A stretch of 64,000 nucleotides of DNA. It comes from Streptomyces sp. ICC1 (GTDB lineage: Bacteria; Actinomycetota; Actinomycetes; Streptomycetales; Streptomycetaceae). The stretch covers positions 2,694,267 through 2,758,266 of the forward strand of contig NZ_CP030287.1 in assembly GCF_003287935.1 (NCBI RefSeq), in the 5' to 3' direction. Position numbers and translations under genes: made by a program. Shown here piece by piece: positions 46,253 to 55,141 of this stretch. A model generated the notes under the pieces. The model saw only the letters and a list, made by a program, of their open reading frames with translations, had not been told where the DNA came from and did no database searches. Position 1 is the stretch's first letter. Each line of letters opens with the position of its first letter.

Positions 46253-47057
46253 AGCGGGCCTGGCAGCCCGGGCACCAGAAGAGGTTGCGGGCGGCGAGAC
46301 CGGCGGTGCGGATCTCGCCCCCGCAGATGTGGCAGGGCATGTTCGCCCTCCGGTAGACGTACACCTCGCCCCCGTGGTCGTCCACCCTCGGCGGGCGGCC
46401 CATGGCCTCGGGCAGGTGCTCGTCGCGGACGGTGTCGATGCGGTTGTTGCGCACGCCCTCACGCATGAGCAGGACCAGGTCGGCCCAGATCGCGTCCCAC
46501 TCGCGGCGGGTCAGGTCCTTGCCGAGGCGGTACGGGTCGATGCCGTGCCGGAAGAGCACCTCGGCGCGGTAGACGTTGCCGACGCCCGAGACGACCTTCT
46601 GGTCCATGAGCAGGGCGGCGACGGTGGTGCGGGAGCGGGAGATCCGGGCCCAGGCGCGGTCGGGGTCGTCGGCCGGGCGCAGCGGGTCGGGGCCGAGCCG
46701 GTCGTGTATCGCCTTCTTCTCGCCCTCGTCGATCAGGGCGCAGGCGGTGGGTCCGCGCAGGTCGGCGTAGTGCTCCTCGTTCAGCAGCCGCAGCCGGACC
46801 GTCTCGGTGGCGGGCGGGGCCGGGGCGGGGCCGAAGCCGAGCTTCCCGAAGAGGCCGAGGTGGATGTGGACCCAGGCGTCGCCGAGCTCCAGGAAGAGGT
46901 GCTTGCCGTGCGCCTCGGCGGATTCCAGCTCGCGCCCGTCGAGCAGGGCCGCGCTCTCGGCGAACCGGCCCTGCGGACTGCTCACCCGGACCGTGCGGGC
47001 GGCGAAGCGCTCGGTGTGGTCCCGGGCGAGGCGGTGGATCGTATGCCCCTCGGGCAC
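46251..47057 (-). CDS. Fpg/Nei-family DNA glycosylase (endonuclease VIII type)
   Basis: 268 residues. The catalytic N-terminus is MPEGHTIHRLA (Pro2, Glu3), the helix-two-turn-helix region includes VVSGVGNVYRAEVLFRHGIDPYRLG, and the C-terminal zinc finger is CHICGGEIRTAGLAARNLFWCPGCQ with four cysteines. It excises oxidised bases and nicks abasic sites. The start His (PEGHT) favours the Nei group over MutM. It follows rpiB on the same strand but is separated from it by a strong terminator. Confidence 0.92.
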   Translation of the reverse strand: MPEGHTIHRLARDHTERFAARTVRVSSPQGRFAESAALLDGRELESAEAHGKHLFLELGDAWVHIHLGLFGKLGFGPAPAPPATETVRLRLLNEEHYADLRGPTACALIDEGEKKAIHDRLGPDPLRPADDPDRAWARISRSRTTVAALLMDQKVVSGVGNVYRAEVLFRHGIDPYRLGKDLTRREWDAIWADLVLLMREGVRNNRIDTVRDEHLPEAMGRPPRVDDHGGEVYVYRRANMPCHICGGEIRTAGLAARNLFWCPGCQAR

Positions 47058-47071
47058 GGCGGTACTCCTCG

Positions 47072-47116
47072 GAAAAGAAAAACCGGCCGCGCCGCCCCTG
47101 GAGGCGACGCGGCCGG
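47072..47116 (-). terminator. Intrinsic terminator downstream of rpiB
   Basis: Read on the minus strand: GC-rich stem of 9 bp (CCGGCCGCG with its complement, 47083-47091 and 47108-47116) extended by a further GCC/GGC pair, followed at once by a T-rich tract TTTTTCTTTTCC (47082-47071). One of the few classical rho-independent terminators here. Confidence 0.8.
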
Positions 47117-47124
47117 AAGCGGGA

Positions 47125-47610
47125 TCAGCCCTGCGGGTGGTGCGCCGGGATCGGGGGGAGCTCGCCGGTCTGCTCGTAGGCCGAGAGCATGTCGATGCGG
47201 CGGGTGTGGCGCTCCTCGTCGGAGTACGGCGTCTTCAGGAACGCGTCGATGAAGCTGACGACCTCGTCCTGGGTGTGCATGCGGCCGCCGACGGAGATGA
47301 CGTTGGCGTTGTTGTGCTCGCGGCCGAGCTCGGCGGTCTGGACGCTCCACGCGAGGATGGCGCGGATGCCCTTGACCTTGTTCGCGGCGATCTGCTCGCC
47401 GTTGCCGGAGCCGCCGATCACGATGCCGAGGGAGCCGGCGTCCGCGGCCGTCTTCTCCGCGGCCCGCAGGCAGAACGGCGGGTAGTCGTCCACCGCGTCG
47501 TAGATGTGGGGCCCGCAGTCGACGGGCTCGTGGCCGTTGTTCTTGAGCCAGTCCACCAGGTGGTTCTTGAGCTCAAAGCCGGCATGGTCGGATCCGAGGT
47601 ACACGCGCAT
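47125..47610 (-). CDS. rpiB: Ribose-5-phosphate isomerase B
   Basis: 161 residues, RpiB fold: MRVYLGSDHAGFELKNHLVDWLK, the Asp/His active-site loops DCGPHIYDAVDDYPPF and IGGSGNGEQIAANKVKGIRAILA, and NNANVISVGGRMH. It interconverts ribose-5-P and ribulose-5-P in the pentose phosphate pathway. ATG at 47610 was chosen because it starts the conserved SDHAGF segment; an in-frame upstream start would add 19 residues without conservation. Weak ribosome site. Confidence 0.93.
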   Translation of the reverse strand: MRVYLGSDHAGFELKNHLVDWLKNNGHEPVDCGPHIYDAVDDYPPFCLRAAEKTAADAGSLGIVIGGSGNGEQIAANKVKGIRAILAWSVQTAELGREHNNANVISVGGRMHTQDEVVSFIDAFLKTPYSDEERHTRRIDMLSAYEQTGELPPIPAHHPQG

Positions 47611-47829
47611 GGATCGAGTGTGGCACGAGCGCACCCGCCGGGCGGCAGCGGGTGTCGCGTAAGTCACTTCTCAAGCTCAAGTAAACCCAAAGGACGCAGA
47701 TGGGACACGGTGGGACCGAAGTCCCGGACGTTCGTCCCCTCGCAACGATCCGGACTGGGGTCTTCCGCCCTGCGTTCATCTCAGGTTTGAATGCCCGGGC
47801 TCGCAACCCGAGAACCTAAGGATCCGTCC

Positions 47830-49269
47830 ATGAGTTCCACGACGACCCTTCAGAAGGCAGGCGACCCGACCGGTGAACCCGGTTCGGCCCAGCCCTCCGA
47901 CGGTCTCAAGGCCGGTCTCAAGAACCGCCACCTGTCCATGATCGCCATCGGCGGTGTCATCGGCGCCGGCCTCTTCGTCGGCTCCAGCGGCGGCATCGCC
48001 AAGGCCGGCCCCGCCATCCTGCTCTCCTACGCGCTGGTCGGCGCGATGGTCGTCTTCGTCATGCGGATGCTGGGCGAGATGGCCGCCGCCAGCCCGAACT
48101 CCGGGTCCTTCTCCGCGTACGCCGACCGGGCGCTCGGCCGCTGGGCCGGCTTCTCCATCGGCTGGCTGTACTGGTTCTTCTGGGTCGTGGTCCTGGCCGT
48201 GGAGGCCACCGCCGGCGCCGTCATCCTCGAAAGCTGGGTCCCGGCCGTCCCGCAGTGGGCCTGGGCGCTGATCGTGATGGCCGTGCTGACGGTCACCAAC
48301 CTCGGCTCGGTCGCCTCGTACGGCGAGTTCGAGTTCTGGTTCGCCGGCATCAAGGTGGTCGCCATCGGCGGCTTCGTGGTCATCGGCATGCTGGCCGTCT
48401 TCGGCGTGCTGCCGGGCTCGGACAACCCGGGTGCGGGCTTCGCCCACCTCACCGACACGGGCGGCTTCATGCCGAACGGCTGGGGCTCGGTCCTCACCGG
48501 TGTGCTGATGGTCGTCTTCTCCTTCATGGGCAGCGAGATCGTCACACTGGCCGCCGGCGAGTCCGAGGACCCGCGCCGCGCGGTCACCAAGGCCACCAAC
48601 TCGGTGATCTGGCGGATCGGCGTCTTCTACCTGGGCTCGATCTTCATCGTGCTGACCCTGCTGCCGTGGAACGACAAGTCGATCACCGAGAAGGGCTCGT
48701 ACGTCGCCGCCCTGGACTCGATCGGCATCGCGCACGCCGGCCAGATCATGAACGTGATCGTGCTGACGGCCGTGCTGTCCTGCCTGAACTCGGGCCTGTA
48801 CACCGCCTCCCGCATGGCGTTCTCGCTGGGCGAGCGCGGTGACGCGCCGAAGGCCTTCGCCAAGGTGACCAAGCGCGGCGTGCCGACGGCCGCGATCCTG
48901 GGCTCCGTGGTCTTCGGCTTCGCCGCCGTCTACTTCAACTACGCCTTCAAGGACACGGTCTTCAGCTTCCTGCTGAACGCCTCGGGCGCCATCGCGCTGT
49001 TCGTGTGGCTGGTCATCTGCCTGACCCAGCTGCGGATGCGCGGGATCCTGATGCGCGAGGCCCCGGAGAAGGTGACGGTGAAGATGTGGTTCTTCCCGTA
49101 CCTGACCTGGGCCACCGCCGCGATGATCACCTTCGTCCTGGGCTACATGGTCTACGACAAGGACAACCGCGAGACCGTCCTGCTGTCGCTGCTGGTGGCG
49201 GCCGTGGTGATCGTCATCGGCGTGGTCCGCGACGTACGCCGCAAGGCCGCCGCCCGCCTCTCCGCGTAA
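47830..49269 (+). CDS. Amino-acid permease, APC superfamily (first of three)
   Basis: 479 residues, about twelve transmembrane helices. Family motif GVIGAGLFVGSSGGIAKAGPAILLSYAL, then EMAAASPNSGSFSAYADRALGRWAGFSIGWLYWF, typical of the GABA/aromatic/asparagine permease group. Conserved loop SRMAFSLGERGDAPKAFAKVTKRGVP near residue 335. A proline- and serine-rich 30-residue N-terminus precedes the first helix. Start ATG 47830 follows AAGGATCC. Two paralogues lie at 50265 and 51865. Confidence 0.92.
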   Translation: MSSTTTLQKAGDPTGEPGSAQPSDGLKAGLKNRHLSMIAIGGVIGAGLFVGSSGGIAKAGPAILLSYALVGAMVVFVMRMLGEMAAASPNSGSFSAYADRALGRWAGFSIGWLYWFFWVVVLAVEATAGAVILESWVPAVPQWAWALIVMAVLTVTNLGSVASYGEFEFWFAGIKVVAIGGFVVIGMLAVFGVLPGSDNPGAGFAHLTDTGGFMPNGWGSVLTGVLMVVFSFMGSEIVTLAAGESEDPRRAVTKATNSVIWRIGVFYLGSIFIVLTLLPWNDKSITEKGSYVAALDSIGIAHAGQIMNVIVLTAVLSCLNSGLYTASRMAFSLGERGDAPKAFAKVTKRGVPTAAILGSVVFGFAAVYFNYAFKDTVFSFLLNASGAIALFVWLVICLTQLRMRGILMREAPEKVTVKMWFFPYLTWATAAMITFVLGYMVYDKDNRETVLLSLLVAAVVIVIGVVRDVRRKAAARLSA

Positions 49270-49343
49270 GCGGGGGCGGCGCGGACGCGCCTGCGCGCCC
49301 GGCGCGGGCGCAGGCACGCGGGCGCGCAGGCGCCGCACGACGA

Positions 49344-49382
49344 CAGCAGCCCCGGACCGCCGCTCGCGGTCCGGGGCTGCTG
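49344..49382. terminator. Hairpin terminator between convergent genes
   Basis: Perfect 17-bp stem (49344-49360 with 49366-49382), 5-nt loop, between the permease and the convergent bioY gene. No T tract. Probably acts on both strands. Confidence 0.75.
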
Positions 49383-49398
49383 TGCGCGGTCCGGGCGG

Positions 49399-49980
49399 TC
49401 AGCCGCGGCGGAGGAGCTTCCACGCGGCGGGCAGCAGGCCCATCGCCAGTGCGGCCTTGAGCGCGTCGCCGATCAGGAACGGGGTCAGGCCGGCCGCGAC
49501 GGCCGCGCCGAAGGACATCCCGGTGGCCAGCGCGAGGTAGGGGACGCCGACGGCGTAGATCAGCGCGGAGCCCAGCACCATCGCGCCCGCCGCACGCGGG
49601 ACGGAGCGGTCGGCGCCGCGCCGCGCGAGGGCGCCGACGACGGTGGCGGCCAGCAGCATGCCGAGCACGTAGCCGAAGGAGGCACCGCCCGCTCCGGAGG
49701 TGCCGCCCGCGAACCACGGCACGCCGGCCATGCCGACCAGGGCGTAGAGGGCGAGCGAGAGGAAGCCGCGGCGGGCGCCGAAGGCGGAGCCGACGAGGAG
49801 GGCCGCGAAGGTCTGCCCGGTGACGGGGACCGGGGAGCCGGGGACGGGAACGGCGATCTGCGCGGCCAGGCCCGTGAGCACGGCCCCGCCGGCGACGAAC
49901 GCGATGTCGCGGACGCGGCTCGCGGGCAGGAGGTCGGCGAGGACGGCGCCGGGCCGGAAGGATACGGAAGCAGTGCTCAT
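49399..49980 (-). CDS. bioY: Biotin transporter BioY (ECF S component)
   Basis: 193 residues, about six transmembrane helices. BioY hallmarks: VPVPGSPVPVTGQTFAALLVGSAFGARRGFLSLALYALVGM, GGASFGYVLGMLLAA, and FLIGDALKAALAMGLLPAAWK. The substrate-binding component of an energy-coupling-factor transporter for biotin; its ATPase/EcfT partners are not in the window, and it may function alone or with shared modules. A short inverted repeat GGTTTG/CAAACC lies at 50081-50104 upstream. Confidence 0.92.
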   Translation of the reverse strand: MSTASVSFRPGAVLADLLPASRVRDIAFVAGGAVLTGLAAQIAVPVPGSPVPVTGQTFAALLVGSAFGARRGFLSLALYALVGMAGVPWFAGGTSGAGGASFGYVLGMLLAATVVGALARRGADRSVPRAAGAMVLGSALIYAVGVPYLALATGMSFGAAVAAGLTPFLIGDALKAALAMGLLPAAWKLLRRG

Positions 49981-50264
49981 CGGGGACTCCGCGGGAGGCT
50001 GGTGTCGACAGGACGATCACCGACGTTAGTCCCGGGTCCGCGGCCGCATCAGCGTCGCCCGGGACAAAGCCGCACTCCCCGGTTTGGTGGGGAGTAAACA
50101 AACCCACTGGTTCACACCCGAGTTGAAGTGATCCGCATCACGAGCCAGAACCGATAACACGTCCGTTTTGCACGGATGGGTGCTCTCCGGGGAGACTGTA
50201 GGGTCCCTCCAACTGTCGCGGAGCCCCCACCGCCGCCAGGCCACAGAGAGTACGAGCACCCCTC

Positions 50265-51680
50265 ATGCGCGACCCCCTGCCCGAACCGCCCTCCGGCACG
50301 GGCGGGCTCCCTCCGGAGCCCCTCAGCCACAGCCTCAAGCAGCGCCACCTGACCATGCTGGGCCTCGGCGGCGTGATCGGCGCCGGGCTCTTCGTCGGCT
50401 CCGGAGCCGGCATCACGATCGCCGGTCCCGCGATCATCCTCTCGTACCTGCTCGCGGGCGTCCTCGCGATGCTGGTGATGCGCGCGCTCGGCGAGATGTC
50501 CGCGGCGATGCCCGCCTCCGGCTCCTTCTCCGTCTACGCGGAGAAGGCGCTCGGCCGCTGGGCCGGCTTCTCGGCGGGCTGGCTGTACTGGTTCCTGCTG
50601 GTCGTGGTGCTGGCCGTGGAGGCCACCGCCGCGGCGAAGATCGCGAACGGCTGGCTGCCCTCGGTGGACCAGTGGGTCTGGGTGCTCGTCTTCATGGTGG
50701 TCTTCACCGTGAGCAACCTGGCCGCCGTACGGAACTTCGGCGAGTTCGAGTTCTGGTTCGCCGCCCTGAAGGTCGGCGCGATCGTGCTGTTCCTGATCCT
50801 CGGCACGCTGGCCGTCTTCGGCTTCCTCCCGGACACCGACCCGGTCGGCATGGCCAATCTGACCGGCCAGGGCGGCTTCTTCCCGAACGGCGCGAGCGGT
50901 GTGGTCGCCGGCATGCTGGCCGTCGTCTTCGCCTTCGGCGGCCTGGAGGTCGTCACCATCGCGGCCGCCGAGTCGGACGACCCGGCCAGGTCCGTGGCCC
51001 GCGCGGTGCGCAGCGCCGTGTGGCGCATCCTCTTCTTCTACGTCGGCTCGATGCTGGTCATCGTGACCCTGCTGCCGTGGGACTCGCTGGCCCCGGGCCA
51101 GAGCCCGTACGTGGCCGTCCTCGACTCGATCGGCATCGCGCACGCCGGGCAGATCATGGACGTCGTGATCTTCGTGGCGCTGCTGTCGGCGCTCAACGCG
51201 AACCTGTACGGGTCCTCGCGCATGGTGTTCTCGCTCGCGGAGCGGGGCGAGGCGCCGAGGTCCTTGCTGAAGGTGTCGGGCGGCGGGGTGCCGCGCCGGG
51301 CGGTCTTCGCCTCGGTGGCCTTCGGGTTCGTCTCGGTCGTGCTGAACCTGCTGTGGCCGGACACGATCTTCCTCTACATGCTCAACGCGGTGGGCGCGGT
51401 GCTGATCTTCGTGTGGGCGCTGATCGCGGTCTCACAGCTGAAGCTGCGCCGCATGATCGAGCGGGAGATGCCGGAGCGGCTGACGCTGCCGATGTGGCTG
51501 TTCCCGTACGCGACGTGGGCCGCGCTGATCGCGATGGCCACCGTGCTGGTCCTGATGCTGTTCGACGATTCGGCGCGCCCTCAGCTGCTGTGGTCCTCGG
51601 GGGCGGCGGGCGCGGTGCTGCTGGTGGCGTGGATCCGGGAGGTCCGGGAGGGCCGGGCAGTCCGGGCCGAGCGGCCCTGA
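50265..51680 (+). CDS. Amino-acid permease, APC superfamily (second)
   Basis: 471 residues, twelve-helix APC transporter closely resembling the third permease: GVIGAGLFVGSGAGITIAGPAI, EMSAAMPASGSFSVYAEKALGRWAGFSAGWLYWFLLVVVLA, and SSRMVFSLAERGEAPRSLLK. The start is weakly supported: ATG at 50265 has only a GAGAG-like site upstream. Cytoplasmic membrane. Substrate amino acid unknown. Confidence 0.92.
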   Translation: MRDPLPEPPSGTGGLPPEPLSHSLKQRHLTMLGLGGVIGAGLFVGSGAGITIAGPAIILSYLLAGVLAMLVMRALGEMSAAMPASGSFSVYAEKALGRWAGFSAGWLYWFLLVVVLAVEATAAAKIANGWLPSVDQWVWVLVFMVVFTVSNLAAVRNFGEFEFWFAALKVGAIVLFLILGTLAVFGFLPDTDPVGMANLTGQGGFFPNGASGVVAGMLAVVFAFGGLEVVTIAAAESDDPARSVARAVRSAVWRILFFYVGSMLVIVTLLPWDSLAPGQSPYVAVLDSIGIAHAGQIMDVVIFVALLSALNANLYGSSRMVFSLAERGEAPRSLLKVSGGGVPRRAVFASVAFGFVSVVLNLLWPDTIFLYMLNAVGAVLIFVWALIAVSQLKLRRMIEREMPERLTLPMWLFPYATWAALIAMATVLVLMLFDDSARPQLLWSSGAAGAVLLVAWIREVREGRAVRAERP

Positions 51681-51696
51681 CGGAGCCGATGTGTCG

Positions 51697-51730
51697 GAAC
51701 GGGCCCGGGACCTTCGTCCCGGGCCCGTTC
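51697..51730. terminator. Hairpin terminator after the second permease
   Basis: Perfect 14-bp stem (51697-51710 with 51717-51730) and a 6-nt loop CCTTCG, 17 bp after the stop. Confidence 0.75.
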
Positions 51731-51864
51731 TCGTGTGCGGACGGATGATCACGTCCCGTGAACCGGGTGTCCGGATGCTGGACGGTAAGTGTCCGATAAA
51801 CGGACGATGGGCAGACTGGGGCACCTCACCCCGTCCACCCGCACACCGGACAGGCACCACTCCC

Positions 51865-53298
51865 ATGAGCCACAGCACCCTGACCCCGCCCGAGCAGCAG
51901 AGCGCGGACCCCGCGACCACCGAGGGGCCGGCTGACGGATCCTCGCCCCTGGGCAACGGACTCAAGCAGCGCCATCTCTCGATGATCGCCCTCGGCGGCG
52001 TCATCGGCGCGGGCCTCTTCGTGGGCTCCGGCGCCGGCATCGCGGCCGCCGGCCCCTCGATCGTGCTCGCGTACGCGGCGTCCGGCCTGCTCGTGATGTT
52101 CGTGATGCGGATGCTCGGCGAGATGTCCGCGGCGAACCCGGCCTCCGGCTCCTTCTCGGTGCACGCGGACCGGGCCATCGGCCCGTGGGCGGGCTTCACG
52201 GCCGGCTGGATGTTCTGGACGCTGCTGTGCGTGGGCGTCGCCATCGAGGCGATCGGCGCGGCGCACATCATGACGGGCTGGTTCCCGGGCACCCCCTCGT
52301 GGATGTGGGTGCTGGTCTTCATGGCGGTGTTCTGCGGCTCGAACCTGGCCGCCGTCTCCCACTTCGGCGAGTTCGAGTTCTGGTTCGCCGCCCTGAAGAT
52401 CGGCGCGATCGGGCTCTTCCTGGGCCTGGGCGTGCTGGCCGTCATGGGCGTGCTGCCCGGCACCGACTCCCCCGGCTCGGCCAATCTGCTCCACGACGGC
52501 GGCTTCCTGCCCAACGGCGTGGACGGACTGCTGGTCGGCCTGCTCGCCTCCGTCGTCGCCTACGGCGGCCTGGAGACGGTGACCATCGCCGCCGCCGAGT
52601 CGAAGAATCCGGTCAAGGGCGTCGCCAAGGCCGTGAAGACCACCATGTGGCGGATCGCCATCGTCTACGTCGGCTCGATGCTGGTCATCGTCACGCTGCT
52701 GCCGTGGAACGACCCGGCGGTCACCGCCGACGGCCCGTACGCGGCCACCCTGAACCACCTGGGCATCGAGAACGCCGGCCAGGTCATGAACGTGGTCATC
52801 CTGATCGCCCTGCTGTCCGCGATGAACGCGAACATCTACGGCTCCTCGCGCATGGCCTACTCGCTGGTCGCCCGCGGCCAGGGCCCCAAGGCGCTGGGCA
52901 AGCTCACCGGCCGGGTCCCGCGCCGCGCGGTGCTCGCCTCCTCCGGCTTCGGCTTCGTCACCGTGCTGCTGTCGTACTGGTACCCGGACACCCTCTTCGC
53001 CTGGCTGCTGAACATGGTCGGCGGCGTCATCCTCGTCGTCTGGGGCTTCATCGCCGTCTCGCAGTTCGTGCTGCGGCGCCGCACGGAGCGCGAGGCCCCC
53101 GAGAAGCTCGTCGTGAAGATGTGGGGCTTCCCCTATCTGACGTGGGTCGCGGTCGCCGGCCTCGTCGGCGTCCTGGTCCTGATGGCCCTGGGCGAGGACA
53201 CCCGGATCCAGCTCGTCTTCACCGGCGGCCTCACCCTCGCGCTGGCCGCCACCGGCTACGCCGTGCAGCGCCGGGCGGCGGCGCGCGAAGCGGCGTAG
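51865..53298 (+). CDS. Amino-acid permease, APC superfamily (third)
   Basis: 477 residues, same fold as the two before: GVIGAGLFVGSGAGIAAAGPSIVLAYAASGLLVMFVMRMLGEMSAANPASGSFSVHADRAIGPWAGF and SSRMAYSLVARGQGPKALGKLTGRVPRRAV. Differences include a Trp-rich segment (GWMFWTLLCVGVAIEAIGAAHIMTGWFPGTP). Start ATG 51865, weak ribosome site. The downstream palindrome at 53328 ends the unit. Three related genes in six kilobases, with bioY inverted between, suggest an old duplication. Confidence 0.92.
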   Translation: MSHSTLTPPEQQSADPATTEGPADGSSPLGNGLKQRHLSMIALGGVIGAGLFVGSGAGIAAAGPSIVLAYAASGLLVMFVMRMLGEMSAANPASGSFSVHADRAIGPWAGFTAGWMFWTLLCVGVAIEAIGAAHIMTGWFPGTPSWMWVLVFMAVFCGSNLAAVSHFGEFEFWFAALKIGAIGLFLGLGVLAVMGVLPGTDSPGSANLLHDGGFLPNGVDGLLVGLLASVVAYGGLETVTIAAAESKNPVKGVAKAVKTTMWRIAIVYVGSMLVIVTLLPWNDPAVTADGPYAATLNHLGIENAGQVMNVVILIALLSAMNANIYGSSRMAYSLVARGQGPKALGKLTGRVPRRAVLASSGFGFVTVLLSYWYPDTLFAWLLNMVGGVILVVWGFIAVSQFVLRRRTEREAPEKLVVKMWGFPYLTWVAVAGLVGVLVLMALGEDTRIQLVFTGGLTLALAATGYAVQRRAAAREAA

Positions 53299-53327
53299 CC
53301 CCCTCTCAACACCCCCCGGAACACCTC

Positions 53328-53369
53328 CCGGAAGCCGGGCCCGTGCGATCGCACGGGCCCGGCTTCCGG
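53328..53369. terminator. 42-bp perfect palindrome, terminator
   Basis: 21-bp arms with no loop (53328-53348 and 53349-53369). As RNA, the loop would be formed by the central bases. Between the third permease and sodF. Confidence 0.8.
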
Positions 53370-53438
53370 CGTTGCGGAGGTCCCCGCAAGAGAGGCAACC
53401 CTTATGTGAGCTGCGGAATAGATACTGCTAGCGTGCAG

Positions 53439-53455
53439 TTGCGCATTGATTGCAA
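53439..53455 (+). promoter_or_regulatory. Candidate Nur (nickel-responsive repressor) box before sodF
   Basis: TTGCGC-ATTGA-TTGCAA matches the published tTGCaa-N5-ttGCAA pattern at 10 of 12 half-site bases with the right 5-nt spacer, 37 bp before the sodF start. In Streptomyces coelicolor Nur with nickel represses sodF. A TAGATACT stretch near 53418-53425 may be the -10 element. Confidence 0.6.
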
Positions 53456-53492
53456 TAAGCAGTTGGCTCGCTGAGGGGACCGGATAACACGC

Positions 53493-54149
53493 ATGGCCAT
53501 CTACACGCTGCCTGAGCTTCCTTACGACTACGCGGCTCTCGAGCCGGTGATCAACCCGCAGATCATCGAGCTGCACCACGACAAGCACCACGCGGCCTAC
53601 GTCACGGGCGCCAACAACACGCTGGAGCAGCTGGCGGAGGCGCGCGAGAAGGAGAACTGGGGCGCGCTGAACGGCCTGGAGAAGAACCTGGCGTTCCACC
53701 TCTCCGGGCACATCCTGCACAGCATCTACTGGCACAACATGGCCAGCCCGAAGACCGGCGAGGGCGGCGGCGAGCCCACCGCGGCCGACGGCCTGGGCGA
53801 CCTGGCCGACGCGATCACCGAGTCGTTCGGCTCCTTCGCCAAGTTCCGCAAGCAGCTGACCTTCGCGTCCTCCGCGACGCAGGGCTCCGGCTGGGGCGTG
53901 CTCGCGTACGAGCCCGTCAGCGGCCGCCTGATCGTCGAGCAGATCTACGACCACCAGGGCAACGTCGGCGTGGCCAGCACCCCGGTCCTCGTCTTCGACG
54001 CCTGGGAGCACGCCTTCTACCTTCAGTACAAGAACCAGAAGGTGGACTTCATCGAGGCCATGTGGAACGTCGTCAACTGGCAGGACGTGGCCAAGCGCTA
54101 CGCCGACGCCAAGGCGAACACCCCGCTGCTGATCCCCGCCAAGGGCTGA
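53493..54149 (+). CDS. sodF: Iron superoxide dismutase
   Basis: 218 residues, complete Fe/Mn-SOD. Metal ligands: His in [14 protein letters not shown], His in WHNMASP region, and [13 protein letters not shown] (Asp and His). Cytoplasmic enzyme that dismutates superoxide. The Streptomyces Fe-type gene is repressed by Nur when nickel is available (so that nickel SOD is used); a good Nur box is just upstream. Start ATG 53493 follows GAGGGGAC. Mn or Fe preference is inferred from the family and regulation. Confidence 0.93.
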   Translation: MAIYTLPELPYDYAALEPVINPQIIELHHDKHHAAYVTGANNTLEQLAEAREKENWGALNGLEKNLAFHLSGHILHSIYWHNMASPKTGEGGGEPTAADGLGDLADAITESFGSFAKFRKQLTFASSATQGSGWGVLAYEPVSGRLIVEQIYDHQGNVGVASTPVLVFDAWEHAFYLQYKNQKVDFIEAMWNVVNWQDVAKRYADAKANTPLLIPAKG

Positions 54150-54242
54150 TCGGCGCCACCAGCCCTCCCCCAGCTACCGCTGGGAGGTGCCCCCGGGTCT
54201 CGTGATCGTCTTCTCAACTTTCACCCCGGGGGCGTGTCCACC

Positions 54243-54281
54243 AGAAGGCCCCCGCGAGGACGTGACTCGCGGGGGCCTTCT
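54243..54281. terminator. Hairpin terminator downstream of sodF
   Basis: Perfect 16-bp stem (54243-54258 with 54266-54281), 7-nt loop, then TGTATCC. About 95 bp after the sodF stop. Confidence 0.7.
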
Positions 54282-54330
54282 GTATCCACCATACGGTCGG
54301 CCTCGCCGAGCAGCCGTGAAGTCGCTGGCC

Positions 54331-54355
54331 AGGCCCGGCTCGTGGAGCCGGGCCT
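54331..54355. terminator. Short strong hairpin
   Basis: Perfect 11-bp stem (54331-54341 with 54345-54355) and a 3-nt loop. Could end transcription from either side of the unassigned region. Confidence 0.5.
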
Positions 54356-55141
54356 CGCGCGCAAATGGGGACCGAACTCGGATTCCCCGCAATGAAGGCT
54401 CCAGCGTTGTGCACCTGGAAGCGTTGATCTCCTCTGCCCCGTTTGTGGAACAGACTCCCAGTCGGGCCGGTGTACGGCCCGCTGGGTGGTTGACGCTTCG
54501 CAGCCTGCCCAACGGCTAAGGCTCCACGTCCTGCAACCGCCGATCCGGCGGCCGTACTGCTGGGTGATATCAGCTTGATTATCGCCGATGCCGGAACTGA
54601 GCGTAGCGCAAACCGGCCCTTCGCAGCTCGGGTTCGAGAATGCGTTGCACTCCCGCCTGAAGGGCGGCATCACCGGCAGCCGCGCCACCCACACGAGCTC
54701 CCCGACAGCGGGGTACGCACCGCGGCCCGAGGGCCGTCCACAGCGGGGGCACCACCACGCAAGCTGCCCGCGGCACCCGGTCTCGGGGGCGTGCGGGCAG
54801 GCCGGCGTGCGCTGCGTTGTCGTTCGGTATCCCGGGCTCTGCCCGGCCGCCGCTGCGGCCGAGCGGTTCCTCGCGCATGCTCTCGTGCGTCGGGCTGGTC
54901 CCCATAGGGGGACGTTAAGGGGGGAAGGGGACACCCGCCTCCCGGGAGGAGCCCTCCGGAGGACTCTCCGGACTACTTAAGAGGTGTTCCGTAATTCAGG
55001 CGGCGTCGATCTTGAGGTGATGACTTCGGGAGCGCTGCGGTATGTGCCGTCGCCGATTGCCAGTCGGTGACCTGTGACTTGCTTGAACTGCTCACGCACT
55101 GTGTCGTAAGGCAGCTATTTTAGTGAGGGGAGGTGACGGTG

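Larger units (their letters stand above)
54150..55141. other. Unassigned 1-kb region between sodF and the TnpB element
   Basis: No confident gene. It holds a CCTCCCCCAGCTACCGCTGGGAGG-like hairpin just after sodF (about 54164-54190), the hairpins at 54243-54281, 54331-54355 and 54367-54388, and a 110-237-codon open frame on each strand (plus 54588-54980, minus 54221-54934). The minus one reads like a Cys/Trp-rich protein (CPHAPETGCRGQLAWWCPRCGR) but crosses the terminator hairpin. The right part (54960-55141) is probably the left end of the TnpB element. Confidence 0.4.

Noticed and set aside
50081..50104. GGTTTG/CAAACC inverted repeat as a biotin-repressor operator for bioY
   Set aside because: Only 6-bp arms; does not match a biotin regulator site I can name with confidence.
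54361..54420. tRNA-like or tmRNA-like segment (GGGGACCGAACTCGGATTCCCC)
   Set aside because: It folds as a simple hairpin; there is no TTCGA T-loop, acceptor stem or anticodon arm in either strand.
54221..54934. Minus-strand 237-codon frame with zinc-ribbon-like cysteines
   Set aside because: It runs across a clear terminator hairpin, lacks a convincing start and has no recognised family; kept only as a finding.
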